Assembly: GCF_024105735.1 (NCBI RefSeq)
Contig: NZ_JAAAML010000004.1
Location: 62,001-126,000 of the forward strand
DNA length: 64,000 bases
Direction: 5' to 3'
Source of the DNA: Parahoeflea alexandrii
Lineage (GTDB): Bacteria > Pseudomonadota > Alphaproteobacteria > Rhizobiales > Rhizobiaceae
Part shown: one piece after another, positions 53,792 through 62,234 of the stretch
Layout of the letters: each line of letters starts with the position of its first letter
Position numbering within the stretch: position 1 is the first letter of the stretch
Position numbers and translations under genes: made by a program
The notes under the pieces: model-generated
What the model saw: the letters and a program-made list of their open reading frames with translations, nothing else
What the model was told of the DNA's origin: nothing
Database searches by the model: none

Positions 53792-54307
53792 ATGGCAGAC
53801 AAGGTCTTCAACGTCCTGTTTCTATGCACCGGCAATTCGGCCCGGTCGATCCTTGCGGAAGCGATCATGAACCGGGTCGGACAGGGCCGGTTCAAGGCCT
53901 ATTCGGCCGGCTCCCAGCCGAAAGGGGAAGTCCATCCCTACACGCTGGATCTGCTTCGGCAGATGAATTTCGACACCGGCTTCGCCCGATCGAAGGACTG
54001 GGACGAATTCACCCTGCCCGGCGCGCCGGAACTGGATTTCGTGTTCACCGTCTGCGACAACGCCGCCAACGAAAGCTGCCCGGTCTGGCCCGGTCAACCG
54101 ATGACCGCCCATTGGGGCGTGCCCGACCCAGCCGCCGCCGAAGGAACGGAAGCCGAGAAGCATCTGGCATTCTCGGAAGCATACCGGATGCTCAATGCAA
54201 GGATTTCGATTTTCACCAGCCTGCCATTGCAAAGCATCGATAGGCTTGCATTGCAAAAGCGGCTTGATGCCATTGGCCGGACGTCCGACATGGATGGTGC
54301 CGCCTGA
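53792..54307 (+). CDS. arsC: Arsenate reductase ArsC (low-molecular-weight phosphatase family)
   Basis: A 171-residue enzyme with the phosphatase loop Cys12-TGNSA-Arg18-S, so C12 is the arsenate nucleophile. Further cysteines in TVCDNAANESCPVWPG are the redox relay of the thioredoxin-coupled class; GVPDPAAAEGTEAEK holds the catalytic Asp loop. It reduces arsenate to arsenite. No arsR, arsB or acr3 gene is adjacent. An AT-rich leader has a direct repeat TTGAT-ATA-TTGAT at 53718-53730 that could be an operator. Confidence 0.92.
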   Translation: MADKVFNVLFLCTGNSARSILAEAIMNRVGQGRFKAYSAGSQPKGEVHPYTLDLLRQMNFDTGFARSKDWDEFTLPGAPELDFVFTVCDNAANESCPVWPGQPMTAHWGVPDPAAAEGTEAEKHLAFSEAYRMLNARISIFTSLPLQSIDRLALQKRLDAIGRTSDMDGAA

Positions 54308-54376
54308 TCAGTCCTTCGGATTGCAGCCAAGCGGCCTCAATCGCCGCGATACGCACCGACGTGGACTTGCATAGGC

Positions 54377-54393
54377 TATCGGTTTTTCCGATA
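54377..54393. promoter_or_regulatory. Dyad upstream of the polyamine-type transporter operon
   Basis: TATCGG-TTTTT-CCGATA is a perfect 6-bp inverted repeat that contains a T-N11-A motif, the pattern of LysR-type sites. TTGCAT at 54367-54372 and GATATC at 54390-54395, 17 bases apart, may be the promoter it overlaps. The LysR gene at the end of the operon (60959) is a candidate regulator. Confidence 0.4.
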
Positions 54394-54498
54394 TCATCAT
54401 TCTGATAAAAGAATTTGCGGAGTCACACGGGCCGCATCAATCTTGGCTCCCGACGCTGGCTGCCATTTCGGCGGCCACCAACGGTGGGAGCTCAAGCA

Positions 54499-55662
54499 AT
54501 GAAAAAGATCTTGAATACATGCACGGCGATGGCGATGGCGCTTTCGGTGATGGCGCCGGGATTGGCATCGGCTGAAATGATGACCGAGGTCGGACCCGGT
54601 GAAGGCCAGGTCAACATCGTTGCCTGGGCAGGCTACATCGAGCGCGGGGAAACCGACAAGGCTTTCGACTGGGTGACCAAGTTCGAGGAAGCCTCGGGCT
54701 GCAAGGTCAATGTCAAGACCGCCAACACATCCGACGAGATGGTGGCGCTGATGAACGAAGGCGGCTTCGACCTCGTCACCGCATCGGGCGACGCTTCGCT
54801 GCGCCTGATCGCAGGCAAGCGGGTCCAGCCGATCAACATCGATCTGATCCCGTCCTGGTCGACGGTCGACGACCGGCTCAAGGACGCGCCCTGGCACACG
54901 GTCGACGGCGTGCATTACGGCACACCCTACATGTGGGGCCCGAACGTGCTGATGTACAACACCGAAGTCTTCAAGGAAGCTCCGACTTCCTGGAACGTCG
55001 TGTTTGAGGAAATGGATCTCCCGGACGGCCAGAGCAACAAGGGCCGGGTTCAGGCCTATGACGGCCCGATCCACATCGCCGACGCTGCGCAGTACCTGAT
55101 GTTCCACAAGCCGGAACTCGGCATCAAGAGCCCCTATGAGCTCAACGATGCCCAGTACAAGGAAGCGCTCGACCTGCTTCGGGTGCAGCGCACGCTTGTC
55201 GGACGTTACTGGCATGACGCCTTCATCCAGATAGATGACTTCAAGAATGAGGGTGTCGTGGCTTCGGGCACCTGGCCGTTCCAGGTCAACCTCCTGAAAG
55301 CCGACAACCAGCCTGTGGCCTCCACCATCCCGCAGGAAGGCGCCACCGGCTGGGCCGACACCACGATGATGCATGTGGACTCCGCCAACCCGAACTGCTC
55401 CTACATGTGGATGGAGCATTCGCTGGCCTCCAATCTTCAGTCCGATCTTTCGGTCTGGTTCGGCGCAAACCCTGCCGTTCCCGCAGCCTGCACCGACGGT
55501 CGCGGCATGCAGACCGCCGAAGGCTGCACCGCCAACGGACTGGATGATTTCGAGAAGATCAACTTCTGGACCACACCGGTTTCGAAGTGCGAAAGTCAGG
55601 GCGAATGCGTTCCCTATTATCGCTGGGTCTCCGATTACATCGGCGTTATCGGCGGCCGCTGA
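54499..55662 (+). CDS. Polyamine-type (PotD/PotF-like) ABC substrate-binding protein
   Basis: A 387-residue periplasmic protein starting MKKILNTCTAMAMALSVMA at 54499 (GGTGGGAG 8 bases upstream), with signal cleavage near GLASAE. NIVAWAGYIERG, DLVTASGDASLRLIAG and YGTPYMWGPNVLMYNTEVF are family features with the aromatic ligand-binding residues of PotD-like proteins. Six to seven Cys, including SKCESQGECVPYY, suggest disulphides. The ligand is a polyamine, betaine or similar cation, given the downstream aldehyde dehydrogenase. Confidence 0.9.
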   Translation: MKKILNTCTAMAMALSVMAPGLASAEMMTEVGPGEGQVNIVAWAGYIERGETDKAFDWVTKFEEASGCKVNVKTANTSDEMVALMNEGGFDLVTASGDASLRLIAGKRVQPINIDLIPSWSTVDDRLKDAPWHTVDGVHYGTPYMWGPNVLMYNTEVFKEAPTSWNVVFEEMDLPDGQSNKGRVQAYDGPIHIADAAQYLMFHKPELGIKSPYELNDAQYKEALDLLRVQRTLVGRYWHDAFIQIDDFKNEGVVASGTWPFQVNLLKADNQPVASTIPQEGATGWADTTMMHVDSANPNCSYMWMEHSLASNLQSDLSVWFGANPAVPAACTDGRGMQTAEGCTANGLDDFEKINFWTTPVSKCESQGECVPYYRWVSDYIGVIGGR

Positions 55663-55689
55663 TCCGGCGACCGTAAACCGAGCAAACCT

Positions 55690-55714
55690 CTCCCTCTCCG
55701 ATCCGGAGAGGGAG
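55690..55714 (+). repeat. Intercistronic hairpin between polyamine-binding protein and ATPase genes
   Basis: CTCCCTCTCCG (55690-55700) pairs perfectly with CGGAGAGGGAG (55704-55714) over an ATC loop, an 11-bp stem. No T-run follows. It lies 28 bases after the binding-protein stop and about 90 bases before the ATPase gene. Confidence 0.78.
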
Positions 55715-55801
55715 ACCGGCGCCTCGCCACACCATCGTGATGTACTCTCGTCCGGACCGGTTCCCTCTTGCAGGGCACATCAGGACTGATTTGGAATTTC
55801 C

Positions 55802-56791
55802 ATGCCGTATGCTGTCTCATTTCAACAGGTCTCCCGACACTTCGGAACCGTTCGCGCTGTCGACGCCGTCGATCTGGAGATCGAAGCGGGCGAGTTTTTC
55901 GCCATGCTCGGGCCGTCGGGATCGGGCAAGACAACATGTCTGCGGCTGATTGCCGGATTTGAGCAGCCAACCTCCGGGCATATCGAGATCTTTGGCGAGA
56001 CCGCGGAAGGCGTTCCGCCCTACCGGCGCAACGTCAATACCGTGTTCCAGGACTATGCGCTGTTTCCGCATCTCAACGTGGCCGACAATGTCGCCTACGG
56101 GCTGATGATCCGCGGCGCCGGCAAGGCCGAACGCACCCGCGAGGCTGAAGCAGCCCTCGAAATGGTCAAGCTGCCCGGTTACGGCGCGCGCAAGCCCGGG
56201 CAATTGTCGGGCGGGCAGCGGCAGCGCGTGGCGTTGGCACGGGCCCTGGTCAACAAACCGAAAGTGCTTTTGCTGGACGAACCGCTCGGCGCGCTTGACC
56301 TCAAGCTGCGCGAACAGATGCAGGAAGAATTGAAGGTGCTGCAAAAGGCGCTCGGCATCACCTTTGTCTTCGTCACCCACGACCAGGGCGAAGCGCTGTC
56401 GATGGCGGACCGGATCGCCGTGTTCAACGAAGGCCGGATCATGCAGACCGGTACACCCGAAGAGATCTACCGCCGCCCCAGGACCCGTTTCGTCGCCGAT
56501 TTCGTCGGATCCTCCAACGTGCTTTCGCCGCAGCTCACCGAGCGGCTCGCGGGCGTGGCGGAATGGTCGAGCCTCAGGCCCGAAGACATCCGGCTTGGAG
56601 ACGAAAGCGGACAGGACGCCACCGTTACCGGAACCAGTTTCCTTGGCAGTGCCACCCGCGTTACGCTGGATGTTTCGGGGGAGAAGATCAACGTGCTGCT
56701 GCCTTCGGGCGCGCCGGTGCCTTCACAGGGTGAAAGCGTCCGCTTCTCTTGGGACAAGAACGCCCTGCACCTGATGGGAGCCGGGGCATGA
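55802..56791 (+). CDS. Polyamine-type ABC transporter ATP-binding protein (PotA-like)
   Basis: A 329-residue ATPase with Walker A GPSGSGKTT, signature LSGGQRQRVALARAL, Walker B LLLDEPLGALD and His switch FVTHDQGEAL, plus a C-terminal TOBE domain (ASLRPEDIRLGDESG-like). It powers the PotB/PotC-type permeases that follow; the stop overlaps the first permease start by four bases. Confidence 0.95.
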   Translation: MPYAVSFQQVSRHFGTVRAVDAVDLEIEAGEFFAMLGPSGSGKTTCLRLIAGFEQPTSGHIEIFGETAEGVPPYRRNVNTVFQDYALFPHLNVADNVAYGLMIRGAGKAERTREAEAALEMVKLPGYGARKPGQLSGGQRQRVALARALVNKPKVLLLDEPLGALDLKLREQMQEELKVLQKALGITFVFVTHDQGEALSMADRIAVFNEGRIMQTGTPEEIYRRPRTRFVADFVGSSNVLSPQLTERLAGVAEWSSLRPEDIRLGDESGQDATVTGTSFLGSATRVTLDVSGEKINVLLPSGAPVPSQGESVRFSWDKNALHLMGAGA

Positions 56792-57747
56792 GTTCTGCTG
56801 CAAGCGCTCCGTCCGCAGCCATGCTGCCCGGGCGCGGCGGTCTCGGCGGGGCGCTGTCGGATGCCTTCTGGCGCAACCCGAAACTGCTGCTGTTCGTCAT
56901 GCTGACGCCGCCGCTTTTGTGGCTCGGCATCATCTATCTCGGCAGCCTGTTCGCGCTCCTGATCCAGAGCTTCTTTTCGATCGATGAATTCTCCGGTCTT
57001 GTGGTGCGCGAGTTCACACTCAAGACCTATGGCGAACTGCTGCGCCCTTCCAATCTCGACATCATTGTCCGCACCGTCACCATGGCAGGGCTGGTGACCA
57101 TCGCCTCCGCCATCATCGCCTTTCCGATCGCCTATTTCGCCGCCCGCTATGCCAAAGGACGCTGGAAGGCGGTGTTCTATCTCGGCGTGATGCTGCCCCT
57201 GTGGTCGAGCTATCTGGTCAAGGTCTATGCCTGGAAGCTGATCCTGGCCAAGGAGGGCATCCTCAGCTGGATCTTCGACAAGCTTCACCTGACCTTCCTG
57301 ATCGAGGGCTGGCTGGCGCTGCCGGTGGTCGGCGGCAACTCGCTGTCGGTCAGCCTGACGGGCACTTTCCTCGTCTTCGTCTATGTCTGGCTGCCATTCA
57401 TGATCCTGCCCGTGCAGGCGGCGCTTGAGCGGGTGCCCGGCAATCTGCTCGAAGCCTCCGCCGATCTTGGCGCCTCGCCGCGGCAGACCTTCGTCAACGT
57501 CCTGCTGCCGCTGGCGCTGCCGGGAATCATCGCCGGCTCGATCTTCACCTTCTCGCTGACGCTGGGCGATTACATCATCCCGCAGATCATCGGCACATCG
57601 CACCGTTTCATCGGCATGGCGGTCTATGCGCACCAGGGGACGGCGGGCAACATTCCGCTGGCCGCAGCCTTCACCGTGGTGCCCGTGGTGATCATGGGGA
57701 TCTATCTGTGGCTCGCCAAACGCGCGGGAGCCTTCAATGCGCTCTGA
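56788..57747 (+). CDS. Polyamine-type ABC transporter permease (PotB-like)
   Basis: A 319-residue six-helix permease starting [18 protein letters not shown] at 56788 with ATGA overlap. It has [18 protein letters not shown] and an EAA loop at [23 protein letters not shown]. It forms the channel with the following permease, overlapping it by 11 bases. Confidence 0.94.
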   Translation: MSSAASAPSAAMLPGRGGLGGALSDAFWRNPKLLLFVMLTPPLLWLGIIYLGSLFALLIQSFFSIDEFSGLVVREFTLKTYGELLRPSNLDIIVRTVTMAGLVTIASAIIAFPIAYFAARYAKGRWKAVFYLGVMLPLWSSYLVKVYAWKLILAKEGILSWIFDKLHLTFLIEGWLALPVVGGNSLSVSLTGTFLVFVYVWLPFMILPVQAALERVPGNLLEASADLGASPRQTFVNVLLPLALPGIIAGSIFTFSLTLGDYIIPQIIGTSHRFIGMAVYAHQGTAGNIPLAAAFTVVPVVIMGIYLWLAKRAGAFNAL

Positions 57748-58552
57748 CAAGCAAAACCGCACCCCGATGGGACTGAAGATCGCGGCAGGCATTGGCCTTG
57801 CCTTCCTGCATTTGCCGATCCTGCTGATCTTTCTTTACGCCTTCACCACCGAGGACAAGAGCTACCAGTTCCCGCCCCCCGGGCTTACGCTCAAATGGTT
57901 TGCGGTGACCTGGAACCGGCCCGATGTCTGGGAGGCGCTCAGCCTGTCGGTCCGCGTCGCCTCGATTTCGACCGTGGTGGCGCTGGTGCTCGGAACGCTC
58001 TGTGCAGCCGCCATCTCGCAGACAAAGTTCTTCGGGCGCGAGGCGATCTCGCTGCTGGTGATCCTGCCGATCGCCCTGCCCGGCATCATCACCGGCATCT
58101 CGCTCAGGTCCGCTTTCAACCTCGCCGAGATCCCGTTTTCATTCTGGACCATCGTACTGGGTCACGCGACTTTCTGCGTGGTCGTGGTCTACAACAACGC
58201 TGTGGCGCGGTTCCGGCGGGTTTCGGGCTCGCTGATCGAGGCCTCGATGGATCTCGGCGCCGACGGGTTCCAGACTTTCCGCCATGTCATCCTACCCAAT
58301 ATCGGCACGGCGCTGCTGGCTGGCGGCATGCTGGCCTTTGCGCTCAGCTTCGACGAAGTGATCGTCACCACCTTTACCGCCGGGCAGCAAGCCACGCTGC
58401 CCATCTGGATGCTTGAGGAACTGGTCAGGCCGCGCCAACGCCCCGTTACCAATGTGGTGGCGATGGTGGTCGTTCTGGTCACCTTCCTGCCTATCCTTGC
58501 CGCCTATTACCTGACCCGGGACGGAGACCAGATTTCCGGACAGGGCAAATAA
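57737..58552 (+). CDS. Polyamine-type ABC transporter permease (PotC-like)
   Basis: A 271-residue six-helix permease with [25 protein letters not shown] and the EAA loop [20 protein letters not shown]. It is the second permease of the importer. It is followed by the aldehyde dehydrogenase gene after 17 bases with GGGAGAG as ribosome site. Confidence 0.94.
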   Translation: MRSDKQNRTPMGLKIAAGIGLAFLHLPILLIFLYAFTTEDKSYQFPPPGLTLKWFAVTWNRPDVWEALSLSVRVASISTVVALVLGTLCAAAISQTKFFGREAISLLVILPIALPGIITGISLRSAFNLAEIPFSFWTIVLGHATFCVVVVYNNAVARFRRVSGSLIEASMDLGADGFQTFRHVILPNIGTALLAGGMLAFALSFDEVIVTTFTAGQQATLPIWMLEELVRPRQRPVTNVVAMVVVLVTFLPILAAYYLTRDGDQISGQGK

Positions 58553-58569
58553 CACACGGGAGAGACACC

Positions 58570-59997
58570 ATGGACACCCAAATGCTGATCGGCAACCGCT
58601 TCGAAGCCGGGACGGAGGCGGAAGAGAAGATCTTCAATCCGCGCACCGGAGAGACCATTCTCAACCTTCCCGAAGCCTCCTCGATCCAGATCGAGGCCGC
58701 GGTCAACGCCGCCGAGAAGGCATTTGCCACATGGTCGAGGACCACGCCTGCGCAACGCTCGGCCTATCTGCTTCAGATAGCCGACCGGATCGAAGCGGAA
58801 GCGGACGGGTTCGCAGCGCTTGAGGCGCTCAATTGCGGCAAGCCGATCAATGCCGTCAAGAACGACGAAATCCCGGCCATCGTCGATTGCTACCGGTTCT
58901 TCGCCGGCGCCGTGCGCTGCATGCCGGGCCAGGCGGCGGGTGAATACATGGAAGGTCATACCTCGATGATCCGCCGCGATCCTGTCGGCATCATCGCCTC
59001 GATCGCACCCTGGAACTATCCGCTGATGATGATGGCGTGGAAGCTGGCACCGGCGATCGGCGGCGGCAACACGGTTGTGTTCAAGCCTTCCGAGCAGACG
59101 CCGCTGACGGCGTTGAAGTTTGCCAAGATCCTCGCCGACATCCTGCCCGAAGGCGTCGTCAACGTCGTACTCGGCCGTGGCGAGAGCGTCGGCAACGCGC
59201 TGATCAATCATCCCAAGATCAACATGGTCTCGATCACCGGTGACGTCGCCACCGGCAAGAAGGTGCTGCAGGCGGCCGCCAAGTCGGTCAAGCGCACGCA
59301 TCTGGAACTGGGCGGCAAGGCGCCGGTGATCGTGTTCGACGACGCCGATCTGGATGCGGTTGTCGATGGGCTCCGCGCGTTCGGCTACTACAATGCCGGA
59401 CAGGACTGCACCGCCGCCTGCCGGATCTATGCGGGTCCGAAAATCTACGACAAGCTCGTCGCCAGCCTGTCGAGCGCGGTGTCGAGCATCAAGTATGACC
59501 ATGGCGACGACGCCGAAAACGAGATCGGCCCGCTGATCTCGAAGCGCCAGCGTGACCGGGTCGCGAGCTTCGTCGAGCGCGCCTCGGAAATGAAGCACAT
59601 GGAAATCACCACGGGCGGCAAGCCCGGCGACGGCAACGGCTTCTATTATCAGCCGACCCTGATTGCAGGCGCACTTCAGTCAGACGAGATCGTCCAGCGC
59701 GAAGTGTTCGGCCCGGTGGTCTCCGTCACCCGCTTTACCGAGGCAGAGGAAGCAGTCTCCTGGGCGAATGATTCCGAGTATGGCCTCGCCTCCTCGGTCT
59801 GGACCAAGGATATTTCCAAGGCGATGACCTGTGCTGCGCGGCTGCAGTATGGCTGCACCTGGATCAACACCCATTTCATGCTGGTCAACGAGATGCCGCA
59901 TGGCGGCATCAAGCAGTCGGGCTATGGCAAGGACATGTCGCTTTATGCCCTTGAGGATTATACTGCAGTGCGGCATGTAATGATCGCCCACGGCTGA
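58570..59997 (+). CDS. Gamma-aminobutyraldehyde dehydrogenase-like aldehyde dehydrogenase
   Basis: A 475-residue NAD-dependent [23 protein letters not shown], the catalytic Glu in [17 protein letters not shown] and the nucleophile Cys in [17 protein letters not shown]. The block [11 protein letters not shown] and length match PatD/PrR-type aminobutyraldehyde or related aminoaldehyde dehydrogenases. Encoded with a polyamine-type importer, it would oxidise the aldehyde released from putrescine or a similar amine. It could also serve 4-guanidinobutyraldehyde from the AruI step. Confidence 0.9.
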   Translation: MDTQMLIGNRFEAGTEAEEKIFNPRTGETILNLPEASSIQIEAAVNAAEKAFATWSRTTPAQRSAYLLQIADRIEAEADGFAALEALNCGKPINAVKNDEIPAIVDCYRFFAGAVRCMPGQAAGEYMEGHTSMIRRDPVGIIASIAPWNYPLMMMAWKLAPAIGGGNTVVFKPSEQTPLTALKFAKILADILPEGVVNVVLGRGESVGNALINHPKINMVSITGDVATGKKVLQAAAKSVKRTHLELGGKAPVIVFDDADLDAVVDGLRAFGYYNAGQDCTAACRIYAGPKIYDKLVASLSSAVSSIKYDHGDDAENEIGPLISKRQRDRVASFVERASEMKHMEITTGGKPGDGNGFYYQPTLIAGALQSDEIVQREVFGPVVSVTRFTEAEEAVSWANDSEYGLASSVWTKDISKAMTCAARLQYGCTWINTHFMLVNEMPHGGIKQSGYGKDMSLYALEDYTAVRHVMIAHG

Positions 59998-60014
59998 ACG
60001 GCCGGACACCCGAT

Positions 60015-60040
60015 CCCGGGACGGGCTTGACCGTCCCGGG
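60015..60040 (+). repeat. Intercistronic hairpin between aldehyde dehydrogenase and purU genes
   Basis: CCCGGGACGG (60015-60024) and CCGTCCCGGG (60031-60040) form a perfect 10-bp stem with a GCTTGA loop. No T-run follows, so it may attenuate rather than stop transcription into purU. Confidence 0.7.
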
Positions 60041-60103
60041 AGGATGCTGCAAAGCCGCTGGAAGGTGGCCGGAAACCGGGGCCATTTGAAACCGGAGACT
60101 TCC

Positions 60104-60958
60104 ATGGCGCATCCGCATTTTGTCATCACCATCGCCTGTGCCGACCAACCAGGCATCGTCGCGGCGATCACCACCGAACTTGCGGCCATTGGCGCCAACA
60201 TTGCTGAATCAAGCCAGTTCTGGGATCGCCAGACCAACCGGTTTTTCATGCGGATTGCGATCGAAACGCCGGATGGCGTCGATGCCGAGGCGGTCAAGCG
60301 GGCGCTGCAGGCGCCGGTGGCGCGGTTCGAGATGCGGCTCGATATCAACACGGTCGCCAAGCGCCCGAAGATCATCATCATGGTGTCGAAATTCGACCAT
60401 GCGATGCTGCATCTCATCTATCAGATCCGTGTCGGCTGGCTCGATGCCGAAGTGGTCGGCATTGTTTCCAATCACGAGGACAGCCGCCGAACAGCGGAGA
60501 TCGAGGGAATTCCATTCCACTACTGGCCGGTGACCAAGGAAACCAAAACCGCTCAGGAAGAAAAACTGCTTGATCTCGCCACCAAGAGCGGCGCCGATCT
60601 GGTGATCCTGGCGCGCTACATGCAGGTGCTGTCAGACACCCTGTCGCGCCGGCTGTTCGGCAAGGTGATCAACATTCACCACTCCTTTCTGCCGAGCTTC
60701 AAGGGGGCCAAGCCCTATCACCAGGCGCACGAACGCGGCGTCAAGCTGATCGGTGCAACGGCGCACTACGTCACCGCCGACCTCGATGAAGGTCCGATCA
60801 TCGAGCAGGAAACCGAGCGCGTGACGCATGCCATGACCGCGGATGATTTCGTCGCCGCAGGCCGTGACATCGAAGCCCGGGTGCTGGCGCGGGCAGTCAA
60901 GATGCACCTTGAATCCCGTGTCATGCTCAACGGTCACAAGACCGTTGTCTTCGGATAA
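60104..60958 (+). CDS. purU: Formyltetrahydrofolate deformylase
   Basis: A 284-residue enzyme hydrolysing 10-formyl-THF to formate and THF. The start MAHPHFVITIACADQ at 60104 has CCGGAG about 7 bases upstream; the frame is open 20 codons further. An N-terminal ACT domain (ADQPGIVAAITTEL) is followed by the formyl-transferase fold with ILARYMQVLS, INIHHSFLPSFKG (catalytic His) and ATAHYVTADLDEGPIIEQE (catalytic Asp). In this setting it likely recycles folate during methyl-group or one-carbon-yielding catabolism. Confidence 0.96.
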   Translation: MAHPHFVITIACADQPGIVAAITTELAAIGANIAESSQFWDRQTNRFFMRIAIETPDGVDAEAVKRALQAPVARFEMRLDINTVAKRPKIIIMVSKFDHAMLHLIYQIRVGWLDAEVVGIVSNHEDSRRTAEIEGIPFHYWPVTKETKTAQEEKLLDLATKSGADLVILARYMQVLSDTLSRRLFGKVINIHHSFLPSFKGAKPYHQAHERGVKLIGATAHYVTADLDEGPIIEQETERVTHAMTADDFVAAGRDIEARVLARAVKMHLESRVMLNGHKTVVFG

Positions 60959-61858
60959 GTGGCGGTGAACTGGGACGACATCAGGGTTTTTCTTGCTGTC
61001 GCCCGCTCCGGGCAGATCCTTGCCGCCGCCCGGCGGCTGGGGATTAACCACGCCACCGCCGCGCGCCGGATCACCTCGCTTGAGACCAACCTCGGGGCTC
61101 AGCTGGTGGTCCGCCGCACCAATGGCTGCGGGCTGACCGGCGAAGGCGAGGCGTTTCTGGTTCATGCCGAGCGCATGGAAGCCGAGATGCTGGCGGCGCA
61201 GGCCAATCTCGGTCGCACCGACAGCGCCATCTCGGGCACGGTGCGGATCGGCGCGCCGGATGGTTTCGGGGTCTCATTCCTGGCGCCCCGGTTGGGCGCA
61301 CTGATTGCAAGACACCCAGACCTAAGACTGCAACTGGTGCCGGTGCCGCGCAGCTTTTCGCTGCCGCAGCGCGAAGCCGATATCGCGATCACCGTCGAAC
61401 GTCCGGCGGAAGGACGGCTGGTTGCGCGCAAGCTGGTCGACTACTCACTGTCGCTCTATGCCGCGCGGTCCTACCTGGCCGAACACGGCACGCCTGAGAC
61501 TGCCGACGATCTCAAGCAGCACCGGCTGATAAGTTACGTCGAGGATCTGATCTTTTCACCTTCGCTACAGTTCACTCGGGAAATCCTGCGCAACTGGACA
61601 GCCCAGTTCGAGATATCGAGCGCTACCGGGCAGACCGAGGCCGTGCGCTCGGGCGCGGGCATCGCCGTGCTGCATGACTATATCGCCGGGCTTGATCCCG
61701 AGCTGATCCGGGTGCTGCCAGACCATTGCATCGGGCGATCCTACTTCATGGTCTACCATGAGTCAGCCCGCGATCTGGCGCGGGTGCGCACGGTGGCGGA
61801 TTTTATCTCGACGGTGGCGCAGGAGCACAGGGCATCTTTCTTCCCCGAACGAGGCTGA
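60959..61858 (+). CDS. LysR-family transcriptional regulator
   Basis: A 299-residue LTTR that starts at GTG 60959, the base after the purU stop. The helix-turn-helix is SGQILAAARRLGINHATAAR with RITSLETNLGAQLVVRRTNG. The effector domain follows. Being the last gene of the operon, it is a plausible autoregulator of the transporter-dehydrogenase-purU genes through the T-N11-A dyad at 54377-54393. Confidence 0.92.
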   Translation: MAVNWDDIRVFLAVARSGQILAAARRLGINHATAARRITSLETNLGAQLVVRRTNGCGLTGEGEAFLVHAERMEAEMLAAQANLGRTDSAISGTVRIGAPDGFGVSFLAPRLGALIARHPDLRLQLVPVPRSFSLPQREADIAITVERPAEGRLVARKLVDYSLSLYAARSYLAEHGTPETADDLKQHRLISYVEDLIFSPSLQFTREILRNWTAQFEISSATGQTEAVRSGAGIAVLHDYIAGLDPELIRVLPDHCIGRSYFMVYHESARDLARVRTVADFISTVAQEHRASFFPERG

Positions 61859-61890
61859 GCCCATCTGCCTGCAGCCTTGCTCCGATGCCT

Positions 61891-62038
61891 GAAAAACAAA
61901 ACGCCTGCCGGGCGGAGCCAGGCAGGCGTTTGTACTTCGTCGTGACGCTCGGACCGGTGCTTGGGAGGAGGATCCCGGCCTAGTCGCCCCGACTACTGCC
62001 ATGCCGAATTGGGAGGAGGAGGAGTTCGGCGTGGCGTT
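61891..62038 (-). ncRNA. Putative trans-acting sRNA with anti-Shine-Dalgarno loops (alpha-r14/NfeR1-like)
   Basis: On the minus strand this stretch reads as three hairpins and a terminator. Hairpin 1 (62030-62003) has stem GCCGAA/TTCGGC with a loop containing CTCCTCCTCCTCCC. Hairpin 2 (61995-61981) is TAGTCG/CGACTA. Hairpin 3 (61978-61954) is CCGG/CCGG with CCTCCTCCC in the loop. It ends in an intrinsic terminator (61931-61899, then TTTTGTTTTT). Loop-exposed CCUCCUCCC motifs that pair with ribosome sites are the hallmark of the rhizobial alpha-r14 sRNAs. Length is estimated at about 145 bases from the promoter; the true 5' end may be shorter. Confidence 0.72.
61899..61931 (-). terminator. Rho-independent terminator of the sRNA
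   Basis: GGCAGGCGTTT (61921-61931) and AAACGCCTGCC (61899-61909) form a perfect 11-bp stem. On the minus strand it is followed by TTTTGTTTTT, a proper U-run. On the plus strand only a short T-run follows, though it may also help end lysR transcription. Confidence 0.8.
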
Positions 62039-62044
62039 GATTGA

Positions 62045-62073
62045 TATATGGAACAGTTTATGCTGCATTGCAA
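62045..62073 (-). promoter_or_regulatory. Candidate promoter of the sRNA
   Basis: On the minus strand TTGCAA (62068-62073) is followed after 17 bases by CATATA (62045-62050). Transcription would start about 62038, just before hairpin 1. The region upstream is strikingly AT-rich compared with the rest of the window. Confidence 0.5.
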
Positions 62074-62091
62074 TAGGAAAATCCGAAAAAA

Positions 62092-62107
62092 TTTATCATC
62101 CGATAAA
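62092..62107. promoter_or_regulatory. Dyad upstream of the sRNA promoter
   Basis: TTTATC-ATCC-GATAAA is a perfect inverted repeat about 55-70 bases upstream of the predicted sRNA start, the usual place for an activator site. The regulator is unknown. Confidence 0.4.
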
Positions 62108-62201
62108 CTTGCAGAACTATTTGTAATATATCGTGTTTTCTCAGGCTACAGCCCTTACTTGGCTAGCTCGAATGGAGAAATTATCGCGCCGCAACAAAAA
62201 A

Positions 62202-62220
62202 CCGGGGCCTTGGGCCCCGG
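62202..62220 (-). terminator. Rho-independent terminator of the sugar ABC operon
   Basis: CCGGGGCC (62202-62209) and GGCCCCGG (62213-62220) with a TTG loop; flanking A and T runs extend the stem. On the minus strand it is followed by TTTTTTGTTG. It lies 15 bases after the ATPase stop codon and insulates the sRNA from read-through. Confidence 0.85.
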
Positions 62221-62234
62221 TTTTGTTCGGTCTG

